Below, in pieces: positions 1-5,508 of a stretch of DNA of 9,332 nucleotides; positions within the stretch are counted from its first letter, which is position 1, and the number at the start of each line of letters is the position of its first letter. Made by a program: the position numbers and the translations under genes. Origin of the DNA: Bdellovibrio sp. (GTDB lineage Bacteria; Bdellovibrionota; Bdellovibrionia; Bdellovibrionales; Bdellovibrionaceae); assembly GCA_017745015.1 (NCBI GenBank), contig JAGIAF010000131.1:1-9332 (forward strand), read 5' to 3'. The notes beneath the pieces are model-generated. The model made no database searches, was not told the DNA's origin, and saw only the letters and a list, made by a program, of their open reading frames with translations.

Positions 1-1
1 C

Positions 2-550
2 CTTCTAGCTGCACTCTTAAAAATGAACCCTCTTGCAAAGAACTTACAAATTCAAAAGCTCGCTGCAAAAGTAAATTTGGCAAAAGCCGTGGCTTCCGGA
101 AACCCTATTGCGATTACTGCTGCGGAAACACGACTTCTCACTATCCAACAAAAACAAGCTCAACTCGATATTCGACAAAAACAGGTCATTGTGCAGAGCA
201 ATCTCTTACTTGCCAACGCTCATTCGATGGGGGTCCGAGAGCTGCAAAGATCTTCACGGGAACTTGATGGCTACAGAAGTCTTTTCATTAATTCAAACTT
301 TATAAAACCGGGTGCGGCTCCCCGGCTGGCTGTCCGTCCGGACTCTACGGACATGGCTCCGACATACAATCTTGAAGAGAACTTCGAGGAAAAACAAGCT
401 TTGGCCCACACTTGGCAATATCGCCTCTCGCTTCAACCTTATTGGCGCAGCTTTATCACTGGCAACTTTTCCTTTGAAGGCTCCTGCGCTGTTACTTTGA
501 AAGAGGAAAACTCGAAATGGATTCCAAAAATCAGAAAGGCCAAATCTTAA
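2..550 (+). CDS. TadE/TadG-like pilus-associated protein, 5' end outside window (partial)
   Basis: The reading frame is open from base 2 to the stop at 548-550. The first ATG (base 23) has no Shine-Dalgarno sequence before it, so I treat it as internal and the gene as 5'-truncated by the window edge. The visible 182 codons begin LLAALLKMNPLAKN and continue as a long Ala/Leu/Lys/Gln-rich amphipathic helix (about the first 75 residues). A more mixed region follows with a single Cys near the C-terminus (FEGSCAV) and a basic tail. A hydrophobic start running into a long helix is typical of TadE/TadG-type pseudopilins, and the next gene is clearly pseudopilin-like; that is the basis of the call. 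Its last 34 bases overlap the next gene, suggesting translational coupling in a Tad-type operon. The family assignment is inference; no diagnostic catalytic motif exists for such proteins. Confidence 0.6.
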   Translation, partial: LLAALLKMNPLAKNLQIQKLAAKVNLAKAVASGNPIAITAAETRLLTIQQKQAQLDIRQKQVIVQSNLLLANAHSMGVRELQRSSRELDGYRSLFINSNFIKPGAAPRLAVRPDSTDMAPTYNLEENFEEKQALAHTWQYRLSLQPYWRSFITGNFSFEGSCAVTLKEENSKWIPKIRKAKS

Positions 551-699
551 TTGAAATTGCCATTATCATGGCGTTTATCGTTCTCGTTATCTTCGGTGCC
601 TTAGTTCAACTTACCAAAATCAAAGATCGTCATCAGCAATATCAATTCTCGACAGGAGTAAATCATGGAAAAATGGCGCCAATTCAAAATCGAAACTAA
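517..699 (+). CDS. Small TadE-like pseudopilin with prepilin peptidase cleavage motif
   Basis: This 60-aa protein starts MDSKNQKGQILIEIAIIMAF. A short basic leader ending in Gly8 is followed by Gln9 and a hydrophobic stretch (residues 9-31), with Glu13 at position +5 after the predicted cut. This is the classic type IV prepilin pattern G|xxxxE recognised by prepilin peptidases such as TadV/CpaA. After processing it would be an inner-membrane helix with a roughly 30-residue polar tail (KIKDRHQQYQFS...), so it is either a very small pseudopilin or an assembly factor of TadE type. An AGAGG at 502-506 lies 10 nt before the ATG. The start overlaps the upstream gene by 34 bp and the end overlaps the downstream gene by 35 bp. 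Typical TadE proteins are longer (often over 120 aa), so this one is reduced, with its tail partly constrained by the overlap. Confidence 0.7.
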   Translation: MDSKNQKGQILIEIAIIMAFIVLVIFGALVQLTKIKDRHQQYQFSTGVNHGKMAPIQNRN

Positions 700-1144
700 A
701 GTGTTGGTCATTGGTTTTCTTCTGCTCGGAGCTATCGCTTTTCTTAGCTCTCAGAAAAAAGATCCGGATACTTCTTCACAAGACTCAACAGCTCCTTCTA
801 AATCCGTTGACACTTTTATCCCGCGCGGCACTGTGCTGGTGCCCTTGGAGCTAGCCAATGCTGAGTCCTTAAGTTCCCTCGTAGGCGATATGGGCGGCGT
901 TGTAGATCTTTATCTTGCCGCAAATGAAACCCGCAAAGGCGGCTTAAAGGTTGGGTCCAAGCTGAAACTTCTGCGCGCCCCCTTGAATCCTCAACAATAC
1001 GCGGTGCTGGTGAAGGACTCGGAAAGCACGCGCTTACTGAGCTACAGCGGTCCCTTTATCGCCGTTGTTCAAAATCCTGATGAGCGCAGCACGGGAATTG
1101 CGCAAGAGAAAAGAAAATCCGTTTCCATCGACTATCAAAACTAG
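665..1144 (+). CDS. CpaB/RcpC-like pilus assembly protein, membrane-anchored
   Basis: This is a 159-aa protein with a short basic N-terminus, one membrane anchor (about residues 12-29, KVLVIGFLLLGAIAFLSS), a Ser/Thr/Asp-rich linker (30-48) and a compact extracytoplasmic domain (50-138). The stretch around FIPRGTVLVPLELANAESL and the later GDMGGVVDLYLA resembles the RcpC/CpaB domain, in which a VPV-type strand precedes a GDRVDVL-like turn. CpaB/RcpC proteins are periplasmic Tad components thought to work with the secretin. Full-length members are about 250-350 aa with a SAF domain, so this is a short version or a distant relative. An AGGAG at 654-658, 6 nt before the ATG, clearly decides the start. 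It overlaps the preceding pseudopilin-like gene by 35 bp. The CpaB-like assignment is moderate; the membrane topology is firmer. Confidence 0.6.
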   Translation: MEKWRQFKIETKVLVIGFLLLGAIAFLSSQKKDPDTSSQDSTAPSKSVDTFIPRGTVLVPLELANAESLSSLVGDMGGVVDLYLAANETRKGGLKVGSKLKLLRAPLNPQQYAVLVKDSESTRLLSYSGPFIAVVQNPDERSTGIAQEKRKSVSIDYQN

Positions 1145-1152
1145 AGGTGCCT

Positions 1153-1977
1153 ATGAATTCCGTTCTAGCTTTCACAATCTTGATTCGTTCCGGTGGCGCC
1201 AGCCCCGTGGAATTTGAAAATTTCGCTAAAGCCCACAGTGAATCCAAAACCTACGTGCAATACATCTCTGAACAAACACAAGAAAATCCCAGACTAGAAG
1301 AAGAGCTCTTCACGCTGGGCGAACGCTTGTCACAATCTGAGGATCTTCTGCCTCGCTTAGAACAACTTCAAAAAGAATACTCTCAAAGTCCCACAGCATT
1401 GCACTACACTTTCGACCTCACAAAAAAGCTCGTTGAAAGTGGGAAAGGTACAAATCTGGCCGGGACTGCCGTTCTAAATTGTAAGGCGCGCAGCCTTTTG
1501 CAAATCCCCTTGGAGAACTGCAAGAAAAGCGCAGTTGATTTCACAACTATTCAGCGCCAATGGCCACAAGTCGAATATGTGATGATCGAATCATTACTGT
1601 TTTCATTAAACCAAAGCCCTTTCGCAGAAATCTCCAAAGAGGCTGCTTATCAATGGACCTTGCTTTCTAACTCCCATCAAGCAGTTAAATTTTACGGCAC
1701 CTACGAACAGTTGATGATTCAGCAATTGCGCTTTGAGCCCATGGCTGAGGGATCTTGTGATGGATTTTCAGTGAATGTGAATGACTTCAACGTCAACGCC
1801 AACGGCTTGATCTTTTTTAACTCCGAATGCACAAAGAAAATCAAAGAACCTCAAAAAGCGACTACCTACGGTGAGTGGTTCGATAGAAACAAAGCCTGGG
1901 TTCTCCCCGTCGGCGCCCTCTTTCTCGGCGGCGTGGCTTATTCCCTAAAAGATAAAGAGATCGTCATCGAAAAATAA
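1153..1977 (+). CDS. Hypothetical protein with C-terminal membrane anchor
   Basis: I do not recognise this 274-aa protein. The chosen start is ATG 1153, because AGAGG at 1143-1147 sits 5 nt upstream; the GTG at 1147 lies inside that site and would add only two residues. The N-terminus (MNSVLAFTILIRSGGA) is weakly hydrophobic and could be a poor export signal. Residues about 20-95 are strongly helical and charged (EFENFAKAHSESKTYVQYI, then LEEELFTLGERLSQ). The middle contains four cysteines (110, 123, 202, 226), which could form disulfides if exported. The C-terminus carries a hydrophobic segment (about 249-264, VLPVGALFLGGVAYSL) followed by a charged tail, so it may be tail-anchored. It lies 8 nt after the CpaB-like gene and is the last gene of that operon, so a role in the same Tad-like apparatus is likely from position alone. 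It converges on the amidohydrolase gene with a 34-nt gap. Confidence 0.75.
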   Translation: MNSVLAFTILIRSGGASPVEFENFAKAHSESKTYVQYISEQTQENPRLEEELFTLGERLSQSEDLLPRLEQLQKEYSQSPTALHYTFDLTKKLVESGKGTNLAGTAVLNCKARSLLQIPLENCKKSAVDFTTIQRQWPQVEYVMIESLLFSLNQSPFAEISKEAAYQWTLLSNSHQAVKFYGTYEQLMIQQLRFEPMAEGSCDGFSVNVNDFNVNANGLIFFNSECTKKIKEPQKATTYGEWFDRNKAWVLPVGALFLGGVAYSLKDKEIVIEK

Positions 1978-2011
1978 CTCGCTCGGTCGCAAAAAAAGAA
2001 GCAGGCACCTT

Positions 2012-3274
2012 TTAGAGAATGCGTTTTTCGTTGAAGATGACTTCTTTGATTTGGTTATCTTCAATCACAGTCCACGAATTTGTGTAGGTACTATCTGGAT
2101 GACCGTGGAAGACCGCGATGTCGCCGGTGAATTTCTTGATGTCGTCTTTAGGGCTCTCTTCCAAAGCATACTTGTTCGCGAAGAACGAGCTTGGTTCGAT
2201 GGGGCTGTCGCAACCGAAAGAGATTGGAATTTGTGCGTTCTTCAACGCTTCCCATGGGAAAACGTATTTGTACAAGCCATGAAGCTTTTGTTTCAACCAT
2301 TTGCGATCACTTTGCCAGTGGCAAGGTTGCATATGGCAGCGCACGTGGAGTGGCTTCATCATTTGAATGGTTTCAGGACGCAGTACTTGGGCGTGCTCTA
2401 GATTCAAACGCCCAACGAAACCTTGTGCGGAAACTTTGCGTGCGAGTTGCACCATGTGATGAGCAGCCTCATCACCGATCGTGTGCACGGAAACCTCAAG
2501 GCCTGCGATCCACGTTCTTTTAAAAATCTCTTCGACGTCGGCAAGATTCCACAATGTTTTTCCGAAGTTATCGCCGTGGCCACCGTAAGGTTTTGAAAGC
2601 AGTGCTGTCTCAGAACCCAGGGAGCCGTCATAGAAAAACTTAACGCCTTTTGCGCGCAATAACTTTGATTCTGACTTGCGAGCTTGTTGTACCGATTGAA
2701 TCACGCGATCCAAATCATTCAACTCATGAAAGGTGTAATTTTCTTCCACCGCTAAAGTCAGCTCGCCTTTTTCTTCCATCTCTACCAACAAAGCCCACAA
2801 CTCATCCGTGCAGGACATATCACGAATATGAGTGAATCCCGCTTCGTTATAAAGCTTGCACGCCGCCAGGATTTGCTGACGCTGTTGTTCTTTTTGATAA
2901 GGAGGAATCTTCTCCCAAGATTGCAGATGATCTTTTTCGGAAAGCAATCCCGTAGCTGATTGCAAACCCAAGGCTTGCAATGCTTTAGAATTCACCCAGG
3001 CTGTGTGGCCATCAGCGCGACACAAATACACAGGATGATTTGGGAAGACTTTATCAAGAAGATCTTTGGAAGGAAGAGCTTTGCTGGCCCACTTGTTTTC
3101 ATCCCAACCAAATCCTACGAGCCATCCGCCACGAAATGCAGTTTTGCCTTCAAGTTTGATATCTTGAACGGCTTCGGCACTTGGCAGATCAAAAAGACTT
3201 AGCCCCGCGGCGAATTCGCCGGTGGCAAGAAAGTGAGTATGGCTATCGTAAAGACGTGGGATCTTTAAAAGCAT
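2012..3274 (-). CDS. YtcJ-like metal-dependent amidohydrolase (amidohydrolase 3 family)
   Basis: This 420-aa protein belongs to the amidohydrolase superfamily, subgroup YtcJ/AepA/N-acyl amino acid or carboxylic amide hydrolases; the substrate cannot be told from sequence. Visible motifs in order: the metal-binding DSHTH (10-14), DGHTAWVN (88-95), VKFFYDGSLGSETALL (211-226) with the candidate metal-bridging Lys212, HTIGDEA (264-270, His264), LEHAQVL (292-298, His294) and GCDSPIE (354-360, Asp356). All main active-site positions of the family appear present, so it should be active. It is short: relatives are usually over 500 aa and begin with a beta-sandwich segment of about 50-60 residues before the DxHxH motif, which is absent here. 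There is no signal peptide, so it is cytoplasmic. The frame stays open upstream to 3448, but that part overlaps the repeat-protein gene in another frame and looks non-coding. ATG 3274 has AGAGGG just upstream. It follows the repeat protein gene by 55 nt and may be co-transcribed with it. Confidence 0.88.
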   Translation of the reverse strand: MLLKIPRLYDSHTHFLATGEFAAGLSLFDLPSAEAVQDIKLEGKTAFRGGWLVGFGWDENKWASKALPSKDLLDKVFPNHPVYLCRADGHTAWVNSKALQALGLQSATGLLSEKDHLQSWEKIPPYQKEQQRQQILAACKLYNEAGFTHIRDMSCTDELWALLVEMEEKGELTLAVEENYTFHELNDLDRVIQSVQQARKSESKLLRAKGVKFFYDGSLGSETALLSKPYGGHGDNFGKTLWNLADVEEIFKRTWIAGLEVSVHTIGDEAAHHMVQLARKVSAQGFVGRLNLEHAQVLRPETIQMMKPLHVRCHMQPCHWQSDRKWLKQKLHGLYKYVFPWEALKNAQIPISFGCDSPIEPSSFFANKYALEESPKDDIKKFTGDIAVFHGHPDSTYTNSWTVIEDNQIKEVIFNEKRIL

Positions 3275-3302
3275 AAGGCCCTCTGTTTTAGCAGAAGGCC
3301 TT
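3275..3302 (-). promoter_or_regulatory. Hairpin enclosing the ribosome binding site of the amidohydrolase gene
   Basis: Read on the minus strand, arm AAGGCCTTCTG, loop CTAAAA and arm CAGAGGGCCTT form an 11-bp stem ending directly at the ATG at 3274. The only imperfect position is C-A on the plus strand but a G-U wobble in the minus-strand RNA, so the helix is complete in the transcript that covers both genes. The 3' arm contains the AGAGGG Shine-Dalgarno sequence, so folding would hide it. No U-tract follows immediately (ATGCTTTT), so it is a poor intrinsic terminator; a translational control element or partial attenuator fits better. Function is inferred from structure only. Confidence 0.5.
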
Positions 3303-3329
3303 ACGGTTTTTAAGTTATTTATTTTAAGA

Positions 3330-5285
3330 TTAGCGACCTGTGCCGATTGGAGTCGTCGCACCGTTGCCTGGAACTGGGATACCACCGCCAGGGATCGTCG
3401 TGCCGCCACCAATTGGAGTCGTCGCGCCCGGAGCTGGAAGGATACCACCCGCTCCTTGAACTACCGAGCCCACGCCACCGAGCACGGCGCCTGAGCCGCC
3501 AAGATAGCTTGTGCCTGAACCGTAGCCCATATTCAAGTAGTCAAGCTTCATTCTAAGATTTGAAATCTCTTGCATGATGCTCATAGCCGTTTGTGTTTTT
3601 TGCATTTGTTGTTGCTGATATGCCTGCTGTTGAGCCATGTAGTTTTGATACTGCTGCATTTGCATTTGCATCATTTGTTGTTGCATTTGCATCATGCCCA
3701 AATCTCCAGCCATGCCGCCAGCAAATGAGTTCATCATAGAATTCATCATTGCCATACCGCCAGGATAAGAGTTCATCATTCCCATGCCGCCTGGGAAGGC
3801 GTTCATCATGGCCAAACCGCCTGGATAAGAGCTCATCATAGAGTTCATCATCCCCATGCCGCCTGGGAAGGCATTCATCATACCGCCGCCAATTGCGCTC
3901 ATCATTGAACCTGGGTAGGCATTCATCATGGCCATACCACCTGGGAATGAATTCATCATTCCCATGCCGTTAGCAAATGAGCTCATCATTGAACCTGGGT
4001 ATGCGTTCATCATCGCCATACCACCTGGGTAAGAACTCATCATACCGTTTGCGATACCATTAATGAAACTCATGCCGCCCCCAGCGTATGGACCCATGCC
4101 CATACCCCAGGGACCGGCCATCCCCCAAGGACCCATGCCTGGAAGGTAAATGCCACCACCCATTTGTGCGTAAGGATTCATTCCTGCCATAGCATAGGGG
4201 TTACCCCACATACCGTAGCCGTTCATACCACCATAGGGACCGAACATTCCGTAAGGGCCACCGTTGTTACCCATACAACCGAAACCACCCGCACCGATAC
4301 CACCACCGATAGCAGCGCCATAGATACCGGAACCGCCACCGATTGCTTGTGACAAACCAGTTGCGAAGGGTCCAAGACCCGCGATCCAAGCTGGATAAGT
4401 TTGCGAAGGCCAGCCGATACTTGCGTTGTTGTTAGAAATAGTTTTGTTGGCTTGATAACCAATACCAGTCAGTGCCGCACCAATAACAAGGTTACCAGCT
4501 ACGCTCAACCAGTCTCTTTGCGGAGCTTCGTAAGAAGAATTACTGCCATTACCTCTGGGGCCGCACGTTTCACAGTACTCACCTTCAGTTTGTGCAAGCC
4601 TTCTTGCCTCTTCAGCGTCCTCTTTCGCATCCGTTAAATCTTCTGCTGCGTAATCGATAGATCTATTGAGATTATCGATTTTGTCACGAAGATCTGAACT
4701 CTTTGCGTAAGCTTTACGATAGTCAGTCAAACCTTTACGACAATTCGCTTGATTTGATTTGCGACCTTCTGGAGCAAATTTAGGAGAACAAGCGTTTCCG
4801 TTTACTGCGCCCGCTTTATTTCCATCGCAAACTTCTTGCCAATCCGAAAGTGTAAAGCCATCAACTGTAATGGGATCTGTTTTACGACTTAGTGAAGAAC
4901 CACCTGAATCGCCATCAGCGTCTACGCCACTACCTTTGATACCTTTGTAGTCCGTACAGCGATAAGCATTCTCAATATGATTGTAAATTGTCGTCGTGTA
5001 TTCATCGGAGATGTTGCTATCGATATCGCGACGAGCGTTTTTCTCGTCTCTTTCGCTTCTGGTAAGTTCGCGTTTTAATTTATCACGTTCTTTTTGAAGC
5101 TCTATGATCGACTTTTTGATCTCAGAAACTCTGTCGTCTTCTTTCACTGCACCTGGTGCAGCACTGTACGGATAAGGACATGCTTGCATCCCGCCCCAAA
5201 CACCTGGAATGTAAGCTTGTGCTCGAGCATTCACTGCAAAACTCATCACTGGGATCAGAGTCGCAACGCGCATCCATAATTTCAT
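3330..5285 (-). CDS. Exported Met/Gly-rich tandem-repeat protein with coiled coils
   Basis: This 651-aa protein starts at ATG 5285, chosen because AGGAG lies 7 nt upstream and because it gives a clean signal peptide (MKLWMRVATLIPVMSFAVNARA, probable cut after residue 22). A longer frame from 5315 would only add ten residues before it. Order of regions: an N-terminal domain (23-250) with two coiled coils (about 52-92 and 198-235) and seven cysteines (36, 110, 153, 166, 182, 238, 241); a short hydrophobic, glycine-zipper-like segment (259-281); a Gly-rich stretch (301-340, one Cys at 337); a Gly/Met/Tyr/Pro/Trp-rich stretch (340-410); an 11-unit Met-rich repeat (419-526); a Gln/Met-rich segment (527-580); and a Gly/Pro/Thr tail with a duplicated GATTPIG motif. 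It is presumably periplasmic, surface-bound or secreted. No enzyme domain is recognisable and the function is unknown; a structural or adhesive role is a guess from composition. Its neighbours are secretion and pilus genes. It may head a two-gene transcript with the amidohydrolase. Confidence 0.88.
   Translation of the reverse strand: MKLWMRVATLIPVMSFAVNARAQAYIPGVWGGMQACPYPYSAAPGAVKEDDRVSEIKKSIIELQKERDKLKRELTRSERDEKNARRDIDSNISDEYTTTIYNHIENAYRCTDYKGIKGSGVDADGDSGGSSLSRKTDPITVDGFTLSDWQEVCDGNKAGAVNGNACSPKFAPEGRKSNQANCRKGLTDYRKAYAKSSDLRDKIDNLNRSIDYAAEDLTDAKEDAEEARRLAQTEGEYCETCGPRGNGSNSSYEAPQRDWLSVAGNLVIGAALTGIGYQANKTISNNNASIGWPSQTYPAWIAGLGPFATGLSQAIGGGSGIYGAAIGGGIGAGGFGCMGNNGGPYGMFGPYGGMNGYGMWGNPYAMAGMNPYAQMGGGIYLPGMGPWGMAGPWGMGMGPYAGGGMSFINGIANGMMSSYPGGMAMMNAYPGSMMSSFANGMGMMNSFPGGMAMMNAYPGSMMSAIGGGMMNAFPGGMGMMNSMMSSYPGGLAMMNAFPGGMGMMNSYPGGMAMMNSMMNSFAGGMAGDLGMMQMQQQMMQMQMQQYQNYMAQQQAYQQQQMQKTQTAMSIMQEISNLRMKLDYLNMGYGSGTSYLGGSGAVLGGVGSVVQGAGGILPAPGATTPIGGGTTIPGGGIPVPGNGATTPIGTGR
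3708..4031 (-). repeat. In-frame tandem repeat, 11 imperfect units of consensus [YF]PGGMxMMN[AS]
   Basis: The minus-strand translation of these 324 bases is a run of imperfect units: three are YPGGM/YPGGL followed by AMMN, three are FPGGM followed by AMMN or GMMN, two are the shorter YPGSMMS, and the others are degenerate (FANGMGMMNS, IGGGMMNA, FAGGMA). The basic unit is 10 aa (30 nt), with 8- and 14-residue variants (the 14-mers add MMSS or MMNS). Units 1-2 and 4-5 are near copies of the same 18-residue block, indicating segmental duplication. All length differences are multiples of three, so the frame is kept. Methionine makes up roughly a third of the residues. Confidence 0.9.
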
Positions 5286-5328
5286 ACACGATCTCCTGAT
5301 AGGAATAAAAAACACTAATTCGATACTC

Positions 5329-5356
5329 TAATCGTCAGAAGAACGGAGAGACTTGA
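5329..5356 (-). promoter_or_regulatory. Candidate sigma28 (FliA)-like promoter for the repeat protein gene
   Basis: On the minus strand TCAAG (5356-5352) is followed after 15 nt by GACGATTA (5336-5329). The FliA consensus is TAAAG about 14 nt before GCCGATAA, so 4 of 5 and 6 of 8 positions match, with spacing 1 nt longer than ideal. Transcription would begin near 5320, giving a leader of about 35 nt before ATG 5285. I found no better sigma70 pair in this stretch. FliA-type promoters drive many motile attack-phase genes in Bdellovibrio, so this would fit an exported product of the free-swimming stage; that link is inference. Confidence 0.3.
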
Positions 5357-5454
5357 CTCAAAATCGAGCAATCCCCCAGAAAGGCGAAGAAAACTAGACT
5401 GCTGGACAGCACTGCGATCCTCGCTTTAATATGTCGTCATCCTAACAACACGAG

Positions 5455-5481
5455 GTCTGCACAAATTTCTTTTGCACAGAC
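5455..5481. promoter_or_regulatory. Imperfect dyad overlapping the -35 box (possible operator)
   Basis: The arms GTCTGCACAAA (5455-5465) and TTTGCACAGAC (5471-5481) are inverted repeats matching at 9 of 11 positions around a TTTCT centre. The right arm covers the TTGCAC -35 element, the usual place for a repressor or a class II activator to bind. TGCACA also occurs as a direct repeat in both arms. No binding protein can be named. Confidence 0.4.
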
Positions 5482-5500
5482 ACTCTTCAAATTCTACACT
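5472..5500 (+). promoter_or_regulatory. Sigma70-like promoter giving a near-leaderless transcript of the receiver-kinase gene
   Basis: TTGCAC (5472-5477) and TACACT (5495-5500) are separated by exactly 17 nt, close to the TTGACA/TATAAT consensus. A start 6-8 nt after the -10 box would fall at about 5506-5508, at or just before ATG 5509. No real Shine-Dalgarno lies ahead of the ATG (only AGG at 5501-5503), which agrees with a leaderless mRNA. Confidence 0.5.
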
Positions 5501-5508
5501 AGGTTCGT

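Larger units (their letters stand above)
5286..5508. other. Divergent intergenic region between the repeat protein and receiver-kinase genes
   Basis: These 223 bases separate two genes pointing away from each other. They contain the minus-strand Shine-Dalgarno AGGAG (minus strand, near 5293-5297), a sigma28-like candidate on the minus strand, and a sigma70-like promoter overlapped by an imperfect dyad on the plus strand. The stretch 5360-5454 shows no open frame or clear structure that I can support. Confidence 0.6.

Noticed and set aside
1985..2011. Intrinsic terminator for the amidohydrolase gene (seven T on the minus strand at 1991-1997)
   Set aside because: The T-run is real, but the sequence before it (AAGGTGCCTGCTTC) forms at most a 3-bp stem, so I cannot support a hairpin.
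3275..3448. Longer amidohydrolase starting at ATG 3448 (478 codons)
   Set aside because: The extra 58 codons overlap the end of the repeat-protein gene in another frame, are Arg/Leu-rich without family similarity, and ATG 3274 has its own Shine-Dalgarno just before the DxHxH motif.
3700..4070. Regular repeats that might suggest a CRISPR array
   Set aside because: Repeats are imperfect, have no unique spacers, and keep one open reading frame with a clear protein repeat.
4164..4462. Alternative frames with His/Thr-rich translations over the Gly/Met-rich gene
   Set aside because: They are shadows created by the biased codons of the real minus-strand gene and have no supporting start signals.
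3330..5285. Copper-binding protein because of many methionines
   Set aside because: The Met pairs lie in PGGMxMMN units without the MxxM/MxM plus His context of known copper proteins, and no copper genes are nearby.
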